Assembly: GCA_933228895.1 (NCBI GenBank) | Contig: OW121850.1 | Coordinates: forward strand, 26,607,773-26,671,772 | Source of the DNA: Platycnemis pennipes | Lineage: Eukaryota; Arthropoda; Insecta; Odonata; Platycnemididae | DNA length: 64,000 nucleotides | Reading direction: 5' to 3' | Part shown: positions 50,019-60,950 of the stretch, piece after piece | How positions within the stretch are numbered: the first letter of the stretch is position 1 | Layout: every line of letters starts with the position of its first letter | Made by a program: the position numbers and the translations under genes | Notes under the pieces: model-generated | Databases searched by the model: none | Told to the model about the DNA's origin: nothing | The model's input: only the letters and a program-made list of their open reading frames with translations

Positions 50019-50351
50019 ATGGAAAATGAAGACAAAGTGAAGAGATTGAAAGAATATCTGAAAGAGTTATACAACGGGAACAATCTCAGCACGAAAGTGA
50101 TTGAAGAGGAAAGCGAAGTCGAGAAGGAAGATATGGGAGCATCAATATTGAGATCAGGATTCGACGCAGCAGTAAGAAACCTTCGGATAAATAAGGCTTC
50201 TGGAATGAATGATATCCCCGAAGAACTGATAAGGAATGGCCCATCTTTACAAGGCCATCTGCGACATGTACTCAACAGGAGAAATACCCAAGGACATCGC
50301 GAAAAACATCATTATTCCTATTCCCAAATAGAAGAGAGCGGAGAAATTTGA
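50019..50351 (+). pseudogene. LINE reverse transcriptase, N-terminal fingers segment
   Basis: The first 75 or so residues read VKRLKEYLKELYNG and then INKASGMNDIPEELIRNGPS (about residues 57-76), the conserved K-A-x-G-x-D-x-I-P motif at the start of the RT domain. After about 50245 this frame is wrong. The RT continues in the next frame as CDMYSTGEIPKDIAKNIIIP, which then meets a TAG at 50328. So there is a frameshift at about 50243 and a stop shortly after. Confidence 0.85.
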
Positions 50352-50394
50352 AAATTTTAGGACAATAAGCCTGACGACACATGCATCGAAGATA

Positions 50395-50808
50395 TTGACA
50401 AGGATAATCTACAGAAGAATAGAACGAAAAGCCGAGGAGTTCCTGGATGAAGATCAATTCGGATTCAGGAAAAGTAAGGGCACAAGAGAAGCAATATTGG
50501 CCCTTAGGATGCTTATAGAGAAGAGAATGGAGAAGAACATACCGACTTTCATTGCATTTGTGGATTTGGAGAAGGCTTTTGACAATGTGAATTGGAATTT
50601 AATGCTTGGAATTCTGAAAGGAATTGGATTTTCCTACAATGACCGAAGAATTATCCACAGTTTGTATAAAAACCAAGTAGCTGTGATAAAATATGGACCA
50701 AGCTGTGGAGAAGCAAGAATAAGGAAAGGAGTGAGACAAAGCGTTGCACTGTCTTCAGTAATTTTTAATGTTTACATCGAGAGAGCCATCAATGAAATCA
50801 AGGAATAG
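50395..50808 (+). pseudogene. LINE reverse transcriptase, palm core
   Basis: A 137-codon stretch with DEDQFGFRKSKGTREAI (residues 18-34), the usual Q-x-G-F-R motif, and FVDLEKAFDNV (residues 55-65), RT motif A with catalytic Asp57. Then comes a GVRQ block in the position of the family's G-V-R-Q-G (here RKGVRQSVALS, so the Gly after Gln is lost). The frame closes at TAG 50806. The second catalytic box, LRFADDIALVAE (50847-50882), lies in another frame, so a further shift occurred at about 50810-50840. A TAG follows at 50895. Confidence 0.9.
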
Positions 50809-51101
50809 TGTGCTTGAGTGAACACCCACGGAAAAAAATAAGCACACTGCGGTTCGCTGATGACATAGCACTGGTTGCAGAGACAGAGAGGGATTAGAAC
50901 AAAATTCTAGTAACCAGAGAAAGGAGAATGGCCATACATCAGCTAAAGATAAATAAGAGGAAAACTAAGATATTGGTGTGCAGAAAGAGAGAGGAGGCCA
51001 AAACCAACGTTATACTACGAAAACAGAAAGTGGAAGAGGTGAAAGAGTTCTGTTACCTGGGAAGCAGAGTAACCAACGATGGACGAAGCAAGAAATAAAT
51101 A

Positions 51102-51599
51102 GTGAGTAGAATAGCCCAGGCAAAGAGGGGATTCTATCAAAAGAAGAATGTACTTACAGCTGGAAATACAAGCTTGGAAGTAAGTGAGCAATCCATCAAA
51201 CCGTATATTTGGAGCATGTTTCTTTACGGCAGTGAGGCATGGACGATGACAGCAGCGGAGAAGAAAAGGGTAGAAGCATTCGACATATGGTGCTATCGAA
51301 GAATGATGAAGATACAATGGATCGACCGAGTGACAAATGAAGTCCTAAGAAGAGTGGGAGGAAAGAGAAGTCTGCTGAAAACTATTAAAAGAAGACGGGA
51401 CAAACTAATCGGCCATATCTTAAGACACGGTGGCCTGATGAAGACAACCGTCGAAGGTAAAGTGAACGGAAGAATGGAAAAGGTATGGCCTCGTATGAGG
51501 TATATTAAGCAAATTGTGACGGATGTAAAAGAGAGGAGCTACGTCAATATGAAGAGTTTGGCCGACAGGAGAATTGAGTGGAGGGTTGTGTTAAACTAA
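51102..51599 (+). pseudogene. LINE post-RT and C-terminal region
   Basis: A 165-codon stretch covers SRIAQAKRGF, SIKPYIWSMFLYGSEAWTM (thumb-like region), WCYRRMMKIQWIDRVTNE, then EVLRRVGGKRSL, LIGHILRHGGLMKTTVEGK and a C-terminal LADRRIEWRV block. It ends at the natural stop just before the GATGAT tail. This block is the reference by which the other decayed copies in the window were recognised. The conserved GRGRPR-like motif is altered here (MEKVWPRMR). Confidence 0.9.
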
Positions 51600-51630
51600 T
51601 CCTAGGATTGTTGACCGATGATGATGACAA

Positions 51631-53183
51631 ATCATTTTTGTATTATTCCGGCATGTAAATATTTTTGCTGTTTCTTATAAAATAGCTTGCAAATGGGTAA
51701 AAAGCTATTTTAATCCAAGTTTAGAGAGGTCGAGTAAATACTATTCATTTCTGTCAGTATATACGGAAAGATTATCGTATTTATATCAGTACAAAAACCA
51801 AATTTGAGTAAAATAATGCTAAATGACAAAATTATCTTCCCCACTTGTCTCGATATCTTTCTGACCTCTATGCTCGGTTTTACATTATTTTTCCATCATT
51901 ACTCTTTGTGGCTATTATCTTTGGCTTTTAAGTAATTTAGCCGCTAAGGTTATATATTACCGTCTCAAGTAAGATATTAAATCTAGGAAAAAGAAAACTA
52001 CAATACCCTGAGTTAGATTTGAAACCACTTTGGTATTACAGATGAACGCGTTACGGATCTGTAAACTAAGTCCTTATTGTAGATAACCACCTACTGTAAT
52101 TAATCTGTAATTAATAATCATTCTAAGCCTACAGAATTAACTATTAATTGCAACCCACAATGATTGCAGTTCATTTGCTCACTACCTTACAAACGTTTCG
52201 TTATCAACAACTTTAACCGATCCAATCAGTACTCTGACTTTAATGCATATGCACTAAGACTTATCACAATTTCTTCTGCAAGTGTCTAAATATTTAAATG
52301 AATGTAATGGAAAATCCGGTATAAATCAACTCACATATTATATCGTCCATGTCTGAGACGCCTTGGCTACATCGATGCTTTCAATTTGTCACCTATTCCT
52401 ACAGTCCACTCCTAAGTCCGTCAGTTCCAACATTATTATTTATAATTCAACTTTACCCTACGCCGAAATTTACGATAAATAGAAAATAAGCTAATTGAAT
52501 GGTTTAATTCTGAAACCAGTGCACATGGGCTCCATTAATTTTTTTCTGGATCTCCATTGAATTATATCGCCGTTTCTTGTGCCCAGACGTCCAGTGTACC
52601 TACAGAAGAAGGAGAATAACGCGAAGGCAGGGATGTTGACATGGACTCGGGAGCTTTGGTATCACGAGGTTTGCGAGTATGAAAGAGCTTCGATGAAACT
52701 CCGCGAATCCCTTTGACAGTGCAGTGGGAGTCGGCCTCGTTAAAAGGGAGAAATATTCATATGGCCCTGATAGGTGAACTTGCCAAAGGGAATGCTATGG
52801 TGACAACGTGGAGGCAGAGTAGGAGAGCCCTGTCATACCCATTTTACTGACGAGCGAAAAGGGATAAATATATCAACGCGTTGAGGGAGTGTTTGAACGT
52901 CAGGTTTCACGTTTCATGAGTGAGACTACAAGGTGTGTAGCGGTATGGTTCGGTCAGGTTCCTAGAAGGGTAATTAAAGAGTTGACCAAACAGGGAAATT
53001 AACTGACAAATCGAGTACTCAGGTTGGGTGCAGGGAGGAGGAGAATTTTTTAGATAAAAGTACTACCCGCATGAACGCACCAGAAAATCGTGTGGGGATT
53101 TGAGAGACATGGAAAGTTAACCACAAAGGAGCAATATCTGAATGGGATTTAAAAAATATTTGAGGTTCTCTCGGCGAATAGCT
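51631..53183. other. Unassigned DNA
   Basis: I see no gene, repeat or structural motif that I can support in this stretch. Confidence 0.5.
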
Positions 53184-53289
53184 GTGGTGAATTCTATTCA
53201 GCCCTGAAGATGGAGAACGACTCGGTCTCCGAAACGTCGGCAGTAATGGAACAGCTTACCCGGTGGAAGACCAGAATAGAATTTACCAC
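53184..53289. repeat. 106-bp fold-back element
   Basis: GTGGTGAATTCTATTC at 53184-53199 pairs with 53274-53289 (15 of 16). Inside are CCCTGAAGATGG and GAAACGTCGGCAG, a pairing of motifs I associate with arthropod fold-back and Penelope-type repeats, and a small GGAGA/TCTCC hairpin. It ends only 5 bp before the next element. Confidence 0.7.
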
Positions 53290-53294
53290 CTCTG

Positions 53295-53829
53295 AATGGG
53301 GTTGTTTACCATATTTTTTATTGCCGAATATGATAGAGTTTGCGAAATAAAAAGACACGTATTTTTCTGTTTTTTGATCCGTCAATTAGTTCTCGAGTTA
53401 TAAGCGGCGAAAAACTGATGTTTTTAAGCCTTTCGAAAAAAATGGGCGTGCATGTGACCTAGTACGCCATCCACTTCGTCCAATCACAACTGAGCCCGCG
53501 AAGCTACTTTGCCTTATCGCAATGGGGGACACTCAGCTGACTCTTCCAATGGAAGTGGCTGCGACAGGATCTGTGTCAGCATACCTTTCTCCCCCCCTCC
53601 ACTCTCTTCCCTTTCCCTAAAAGCAGTCAAGGACGGGAGGTGGATGACGTAGTAAGTCTCACAGCAGCTTGTTCGGTGGGCGTCACCTTTTGCTTATTTT
53701 AATTTTTGATTTATGACTGAATGGGTCCGGTTATAAGATTATTTTTTTTAACTAAAATTTATTTTTCGCTTCCATCTAACGATTCCGTGTACAAAATTGC
53801 GATTTCGGTTCCGAGTAAACACCCCCATT
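53295..53829 (+). mobile_element. 0.54-kb element with short terminal inverted repeats, copy 2
   Basis: Second copy of the element at 8616-9153, same orientation, 535 bp. The ends are AATGGGGTTGTTTAC and the complement of AATGGGGGTGTTTAC. The central block CCAATCACAACTGAGCCCGC is at about 53479-53498. It differs from copy 1 by many substitutions and small indels, so the copies are not recent sisters. No target-site duplication is evident. Confidence 0.8.
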
Positions 53830-53979
53830 ATTTATCACTAATTATGATAACATGGAGATTTTGGAGAAGAGATTGGTAGATATTTAAGAAAGGTTAGCCA
53901 AAATATAAAATGCACTCATCAGTTATCACCGGAAGGCCAATGAGAGCAATACAAATGTAACCTAATGGCATGAACTTTT

Positions 53980-54543
53980 AAAATAGAGGACAATGATATG
54001 CTTAGATTCGAGCACCAAAAGCTAGAAGAGGTGAAAATTATTGCGGCCTGGGAAGTAAAATAGCTAGCTACGGATGGAAAGACAGAGAATATAGTGATTA
54101 TAATACTTTTTTCATGAAAAAACGAGGATTTTACATAATTAAGAATCCACTTACAGCGGGAAATAGATGCTTAAGGAGTTACTATCGTACATCTGGATCA
54201 TACACCTTCATTGATGTTTAGCACGAGTAATAGCCTCGGAAACAACCATACTGGAAGAAACCGAAATGCTTTGATACAAAAGAGTGACAATGATAGAATG
54301 GTTGCAGTAATGGTAGAAGTCAAGAGGAACTGGAAAACAATGAAATCAGACGAAACCTTTACGGAGGGGACGGGACAACCCAATCGGCACTATCTTGAAA
54401 AACGATGGTCTGATGACTTAAGTAGTAAAGGTAAAATATAACGGGAAAATGGTTAACAAGCGCTGACATATATGAGAAATATGAAACAAGAAGTAAGAAT
54501 AGATCAAAGCGCTGATAAAATTAATTTAGGATGATGATGATTC
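53980..54543 (+). pseudogene. Strongly decayed RTE-like LINE remnant
   Basis: The nucleotide alignment with 51000-51630 can be followed block by block: CTAGAAGAGGTGAAAATTAT (VEEVKE block), AAACGAGGATTTTACAT (KRGFY block), CCACTTACAGCGGGAAATA (LTAGN block) and CGGGACAACCCAATCGGCAC (DKLIGH block). It ends with GGATGATGATGATTC at about 54529-54543. Most reading frames are destroyed. The 76-codon frame at 54211-54441 is a remainder. Confidence 0.75.
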
Positions 54544-57500
54544 TTTAATTTAAAGAATGCGTAGAATATGAATTGCATGTATGTATAAAGCAATTTTACA
54601 GTTTCCAAAACGTTTGAGGTAATTGCATTAATTTTTTTTGTTGAAAGAATCATACGCCCTCTCACTCCTGTTTCGGGTAGTTACATTTACATACCTATGG
54701 TATGCAGGAAAAATGCAGCATTTTAGTATGAGTGAAAACTGTGATTTTCTTGCAAAACGTCAAGTTAAACATTTTATAGAAAGATAATGATTTTATATCA
54801 AAGACAGCTATCCATTTGAGTTTTTCAGATCTAACAAAATCATTGATGTATTTTCAAGCTAAATACATTCGATAGAAACGGCAACGCAATCAGTTCCAAG
54901 GGCCGGGAAAAGTAATTAATAAAGTAATATTCCATTAGCACATTTACGGTCTATGATTTTACTTTTACTTTTGCGGGTTTCTTCATATTATCATAGATGG
55001 AATTATTCTTTTTAGTTGCTGCAGACGATATTGTGACATATCTCATATATTTTCGTCTCAGAAATTGCGATGTAAGCTCCTTTATATAAATATTCATAGG
55101 AAATTGGGAGTATAAGTATATTTCAGGAGAAATAATTGGCATTATATGTCATAGGATTTGATAGTCAGTGGTTTTTTATTCGTAGCTGCTCCATAACCTA
55201 ACGAGACTAAAATATCTGTAGAACAACATCTTTCTGAGGAATTTATTGAAGAATTCAAAACGGATGAGATTACCTTCCCGAGTGAACAATTTTCTTTCTC
55301 TCCATGTGCAATCACTCCAGATGTAAAAGAAAATCGTTGGGTTATTAAAATCCAGATCGATCAGAACGCTTAAACGCAGATAATACTTTTTTGTAGTACA
55401 AGTGGTATTTAGTTGGTTTATTGTATTGCATATGTATTGTGTGCTTATTGGTACTTTTGTCGCCTAAGTCTTTTTTAGGTCTCTAATAACTTGGTTTAAG
55501 TGATGCTGTCTTATGAAAGGAATATTGTTTTATGATAAGAGTTATTTCATTGGAAAGATTTTATTGACCGTTTCTGCGTGAAAAAAAACGATGCCTGTAT
55601 TAAGATCAAGTGATGCTAAAGACTCCTATACAGTATTCATTTCCCTTAAAGTGATCCCAAACTTTTTAATTCAGCAATTTCTTCTTTGAGTTGATTGTCA
55701 AGTTCAGACAAACTTTTGAGAATGAAAAACTCAGTTCTTGTTCTCACCGTCTTTCACTCAAACCTTGTTTTCACTGCTTATCGCATATCTATATTTTCAG
55801 ACGTGGCATCCCCGAATTAGCGGCCTGTAATTTTATTTTTATCCATAGAACTTGCGCTGCCGTGAAAATGTAAGGCTTATATCACGAACCATAAATGATG
55901 CACGTTGTAAAAATCACCTGAAAACTTGAAAACTTGATGAAGTTGAAGAAAAAATTTCATAAGAAAATAAAACGTCAGCATTCGGCAGGCACATGGTTTC
56001 ATCTCATTAATCAAATATCTAATTTCCAATGTGGTATCAATAACAAAATCTCCAGAGCAAAATAATATCCGTTTGCCATTTCCGTTCCTATTCAAGAATA
56101 TAAATGTATTTATTTTCATCTACGTGCAGAGTTAAAGGTAATGATCACTTCTTAATGCTTTAAAGTTGCTCTCTCACCTTGTGGGAAGATACTATGGAGT
56201 CTGTGAGTGATTCATATTCACTTACATACTTCACTTACAATGGTATATTCTTAATAGAACTTTCATGAACATTTTATGGAATTATTTAGCCATTAGAGTA
56301 AAACAAGATTTTTTAACAGCTATATTCAGGCCTTCCTCATAAACCAAGGTGCTCCAAAGTTGGTGGATATGTATTTTCTGATTCTATATCCTTTGGGGAT
56401 GATACAAAGGTTGATGAAACTGAATACACATATATTCCATGCACTAGTGTTCCTTTGCAATTTCAAATGTTAGTATGAAGCATGGTAGGCTATCATTGGA
56501 AAGACGTAATTTTATGAAATAACAATGAAGGTAATCAATTTTATTTGACTCATACTCCTATTCATCTTAGAAATATTCACACACTTACGAAAAGGAAATA
56601 TGTAAAAACGCAACAAGACCAGCTTTCAAGGTTTTATGGCAACTTGGTTGCCTCCATTCTTTGACTTCGCATAGCTCTAGTTTAAATTTTTCGATACCTT
56701 TTGAGTAGCTTTGGAAGCCATCAGCAGTGTGATTCTTGAGGTAAAATATTACCTATAGATTATTAAATCCTATGGAAAGATAAATATTTTTCTGTGGTTA
56801 ATCTTCTGTTTTCTATTCATTACAGTATAATAATAGCAGGTACCTATGCAATGGGTATTGCGTAGTATGTGTCTGTGCAGTTAGCTTTATGAAGACAAGC
56901 CTACCGACTTATGCCTCAAGCAATCTGGTTTTATATCTGTCGTGATTGCACGTAGAGAGAAAGAAAATAGTCTATTTGAGCAGGAAATCTCATTAATTTT
57001 GCATTCCTAATTGAATTCGTAAAACGTATACGGCTCTACATATTTTTAACGTGATTGGGAAACATAGCAGCTACGAATGAAGAAAACACCTACTGTCAAA
57101 TCCTGTCATTGTACTACTTATAGCAATTTCTCCTGAAATAGTCTTTTACTCCAATTTTCATTTGAACATTCACATCAATCCCTTTCCAATTATGGGACTA
57201 TTTCCGTTTATAGCCGCGGAGCAAAATTATTGAAAATATTTGCAAATAGCATAGACAATATTGGAAAAGGTATTTTTTTCAAATAGCAAAAAATGCTATC
57301 ATTAAAGATTTATATACATTCAATTCTGAAAACACTTTTATTTCAATGGTAAAAGAGAGATTATAAAATGACAAAAATACCTATAGATTGAAGGTAACTG
57401 GATAGAAAAATCGTTCCTTGCTGAAATATTATCAAACATTTTCATTCTTAACGTACTTCGTTAAATACCTACATCCATTTCTTAACAATCCGTAGCCCTA

Positions 57501-58354
57501 TGCTGTGATAGTTTAATTAGGGACGATTTATTTTCCTTGAAAAGGAAGTACAATTGAAACAATTATTAGCTTTTCCGTCATCTGGCCATTGAGAAGAATT
57601 GTGGTGATATAAAACAATTAAGTATCAGAGATAGTATAAACATAATACTTACCATGCTCCGAGGTTGGATCTTTAATCCAAGGGTTAGCTCAGATCACTA
57701 TCTCCAGTCTTGTCTCTAAAGTCACCTCGTCAACTCCACACTTGCTGAAGACCTTTCTCCCTGTGAGTCCAACAGATAAGCAAAGTTCAATGTAAGTGAA
57801 CGATTTTCTATGGGGTCAGTTTCAGTTTTAATAGCTGATAAAAATAATAAGATGAAAAGATTCCTCCATTATCACCTCCCATTAAACAAATATATTAGTG
57901 AAACATTTTCCAATTACTGAGGAAGGCATTGAAGTGAAGGGGGCGTCCAAAAACACATGTATCTATGCACACAAAAATAAGGATAATGCTTTCAGGACAA
58001 GGCTTAAAGAAAAGCAAAATAATGAAATCACCTAATTTAGAGAAGGCTCTTGGATGGGAATATTCTACGGTTGTCTCCTTCGGGATATGTAGTATAAATA
58101 AGATATGGGCAACCAAATGATAAAGTAATTTGCGCTTCTAAGGCTAGGCATGTTGTTAGGCATTGGTTAGCTTACATAAGGGATCGGAGAAATGTCGAAA
58201 GGAAACCCGGAATCAGTATTACAATTCTCTTGAAGAAAAGAGTAGTCAACAGCTTTAAGTATCTTCTAAAAGATGAAGCACTTTATACGACGGTAAAGTA
58301 GAATAGAAGTTGGCATAAAAATGATTCACATTACTTTGAATTGCGGGATCTTAT
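54544..58354. other. Unassigned AT-rich DNA
   Basis: Short frames (54951-55142 minus, 55691-55873, 55877-56119 minus, 57895-58116 minus) have no known motif. I see no gene or repeat. Confidence 0.5.
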
Positions 58355-58589
58355 GGCCTGGTTACACGATACATTAACGCGTGTGGGTTCATGTACATAC
58401 ATTTGCGTGAATGGCTTCAGCGTAACTTGTGCGAATGCATGAACCAAATAGAACAGGTTCTATTTTCTGTTCACGCATTCATTCATTTGTACATTTTGGC
58501 GTGGTTACACGGTGCATTTTCGCGTTCATTCTCGCGTTCATGCATTTACACATTAACTCGTACGTGTTAATGTATCGTGTAACCAGGCC
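58355..58589. mobile_element. 235-bp MITE with 28-bp TIRs
   Basis: GGCCTGGTTACACGATACAT at 58355 onward and its complement ending at 58589 form 28-bp terminal inverted repeats with one mismatch. An internal GTGGTTACACGGTGCATTTT at about 58501 resembles the left end in direct orientation, followed by GCGTTCAT repeats. There is no coding capacity. No clear target-site duplication is seen. The superfamily is unassigned. Confidence 0.85.
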
Positions 58590-59942
58590 TTTACTCTGAA
58601 AAATTCAAGGCCCCTTACGATGGCTAACCAGAAAGTCTGTTCCTGCAAAATTGCCCTATACTTCCAATTGTTTTTATGACAGGAGTTATTTATAGGTCAC
58701 TAAATATATATTACTACATTCTGGCTAGCTCAAATCGCATTCCAAGAAAATATTAAGTAACTCTTGTGAAAGGAATCACACATTTATGGCACATTTTTAC
58801 CATAATGTACCTGCCGAGCTTAAAATTCCTCGGACCTTTTGCCCTAGGGATCTTGGTAAGTGGCAGGGTAAATTCTTTCTCAGGTATGTTATTTACCGTT
58901 ACATATACATACCAATATTAAGAATTAAATACCAATATTATGCGTAAAATAAAAATCCAATTCCATTGATTTTGATCGGAAAATACAATTTCCGAATCTT
59001 TTCTTAGGGAAATTGTACGCACTCGTCAACCGATTAATATTTCACGTGAATCTTGCTAAATATGGTCAGGAAATTTGACAAATGTTTATGACAACTATTT
59101 ACTTTCTCACAAAGATATTGTTTTTTACCATAAAAATTTCATGAATCGCTATAAGTAGCAGCAGAATTTGGTCCCCTTTATTATTTAAGATTATCTAAAT
59201 AATTATTCTCAGTCTTATGTAAACGGAATGGCTTGACCAAATATTCATCCTTTCCTTCACCCTATATTTTCATAATTTTGATATCTAACAGTTGTTTTGT
59301 CGCACGGATTTGAAGTAATGCTTAGTATTTATTTTCAATACTGTCTATCCTCGAAAATTTACTGATGCGGAATAACTTCCTATGTTCCTTCGTCAATGCA
59401 AAAATGCGTCTCAACTACTCGGCAGCAGCGGAGTACAGGCGGAAACAAATGAATCGGAAAAGTTGGGACTTTTAAACTGAGTCTTGGAAGCACCGGTGAG
59501 CCTGATACAATCGAAGCAATCGATAAATCAATACGTGATCTGCACTCCTCTCGAGCAATTTGAGATTGCAATCGAAGCGGCGTAGATTGGATTCGATAAT
59601 CGACATCTTCCTGGCACGGCGCACGTCATTAGACTAAGTACAATTCAATTCAGTTCGTTCCTCCGGACCCCTTCCCAAACTCCGGTTCATTTAACGTTCG
59701 CTGTCTTTACAAGCGAGCGAATGGAACTTCTTTGCTGAGCATCCATTGAAGGCAGTTCGCAGAAGTCTGTTGTTGAGGTGGGCCGTTCTCACGCTCAATG
59801 GCCAAGTGTAAGTTTATCGGGTCTGGCAGTCATCAATGTGATTGCTAGCACCTTTTAATTATCCACGGAATACACTGAAGCAGCAAAGCTATCAGCAACC
59901 TTTAGGGTCACCTACGATTACAGTTTTGTTACATATTTTACA
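58590..59942. other. Unassigned DNA
   Basis: No gene is supported. A somewhat GC-richer patch lies at about 59580-59780. Confidence 0.5.
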
Positions 59943-60042
59943 CTCGTTTTAAATTTTACAAATTTACACCCAAATACAAATTTTACACCCGTATATCAAT
60001 ACACATATTCTAGATTTTTCCCTGCCACACACCCTCGTGGTG
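59943..60042. repeat. Pseudo-LTR-like direct repeat, copy 1
   Basis: 100 bp identical to 60563-60662 at 99 positions. The only difference is one T/C in the TAGATTTT run. A hairpin CCCTGCCACACAC with GTGTGTTGCAGGG lies at 60021-60052, overlapping its end. That hairpin is not completed in copy 2. Confidence 0.9.
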
Positions 60043-60156
60043 TGTTGCAGGGAATTACGTTTATCAAATAGAACTGAAGGCGTCACTTTGTGGAATTTTG
60101 TTACGGTATTCATGGTAACGAATAAAATAAAACGTTTAGTCAATTCCACACTTTTT

Positions 60157-60450
60157 TTAATAACCGACCTCAGCACAACCGACCGAATTCACAATCGCAA
60201 ATTGTTCCAAAAAGTTCAATTTCAGCCCTTTGTTACACATATGTAAAATCTTGGATTTAAAATCACTAAAATGGCCCATTTCACATAAATGTTTTGACAA
60301 CCCAGATTTGTCGTCATGATTAATAAAACACTGTTTATATTCCTTGATGCGAATAGAAACCTTTCTACCAGTTTGACCAATGTATATCTTGCCACAGTCT
60401 AAGCACTTCTGTCCAACCTATCAGTTCGATCTTTTGTGAATAGCCCGGAT
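60157..60450 (-). pseudogene. GIY-YIG endonuclease domain remnant of a Penelope-like element
   Basis: In Penelope-like elements the GIY-YIG domain nicks target DNA for insertion. The minus-strand frame 60417-60157 has 86 codons without an early Met. It begins with a KCLDCGK Cys pair, then IYIGQTGR (60364-60390), the GIY-YIG core with the usual GxTGR, then SGLSKHLCEMGH with the His residues common in these elements, and closes GCAEVGY before TAA at 60157-60159. Just upstream, in another frame, KDRTDRLDRSA is where these proteins usually read D-x-S-G-V-Y, so there is a frameshift at about 60406. The RT is missing. Confidence 0.8.
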
Positions 60451-60562
60451 AAAGAACGATTATGTAATGACTATATGTTCCCTACGCACTCACTCCTTAA
60501 AATCCCTCTTCCTAGCTGATTCATACCCATGCAACTCACTTTCAGCTAAGGTCACTGCTTTT

Positions 60563-60662
60563 CTCGTTTTAAATTTTACAAATTTACACCCAAATACAAA
60601 TTTTACACCCGTATATCAATACACATATTCTAGATTTTCCCCTGCCACACACCCTCGTGGTG
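60563..60662. repeat. Pseudo-LTR-like direct repeat, copy 2
   Basis: Partner of 59943-60042 at an offset of 620 bp, 99 of 100 positions identical. It is followed by a CT-rich tract and a run of C at about 60785-60800. Confidence 0.9.
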
Positions 60663-60876
60663 GCTTTTCACACACTTTCTTCCCTCCCCCCCCTTCTCAT
60701 TCACCTAACCTCACCCCCCTCCCCTTTTTAATCGTCATTTACCAAATCCCCACTCATCCCCCTCCTTCCTGCTTCCTTTTCCTGCCCCCCCCCCCCCCCT
60801 AACGACCCGGTGGATATATAAGGCTGTTACTCAGATACAAGTCACCTTGAGAATGACAAAAATTTGTCAAAACCTA

Positions 60877-60941
60877 GGTCGGTTATTAAAAAAAAAGTGA
60901 GGAATTGACTAAAAGTTTTATTTTATTCGTTACCATGAGTA
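60877..60941 (+). repeat. Inverted copy of the Penelope-like 3' tail
   Basis: GGTCGGTTATTAAAAAAA through TTTATTCGTTACCATGAGTA is the reverse complement of 60107-60169, with few differences. It is preceded by CTTGAGAATGACAAAAATTT and AAAACCTA, the motif shared with the fold-backs at 24.9 and 37.1 kb. Confidence 0.85.
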
Positions 60942-60950
60942 GGGTATTAC

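Larger units (their letters stand above)
49600..51630 (+). mobile_element. RTE-like non-LTR retrotransposon, 5'-truncated and mutated
   Basis: This is the best preserved LINE of the window. In order it has the linker after the (missing) endonuclease domain, the RT domain, the post-RT region and a C-terminal block, then CCTAGGATTGTTGACCGATGATGATGACAA. Very short 3' tails of GATGAT type are typical of RTE-like LINEs, although other clades with short microsatellite tails cannot be excluded. No apurinic endonuclease domain is visible upstream, so the copy is truncated at its 5' end. At least two frameshifts and several stops make it inactive. Coding segments are listed separately. Confidence 0.9.
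59943..60950 (-). mobile_element. Penelope-like element fragment, minus strand
   Basis: A composite of four parts: a 100-bp direct repeat at 59943-60042 and 60563-60662, a GIY-YIG endonuclease remnant between them (60157-60450, minus), the element's 3' tail (60107-60169), and an inverted copy of that tail at 60877-60941. Direct terminal repeats (pseudo-LTRs), a C-terminal GIY-YIG domain and inverted end fragments are known hallmarks of Penelope-like elements. The RT domain is absent, so the copy is not functional. The pyrimidine-rich stretch with a long C run at 60670-60800 separates the second repeat from the inverted tail. Confidence 0.8.

Noticed and set aside
60467..60802. 111-codon plus-strand frame ending in poly-Pro
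   Set aside because: It runs through the Penelope-like repeat and a CT/C-rich low-complexity tract. The proline run is the translated C homopolymer.
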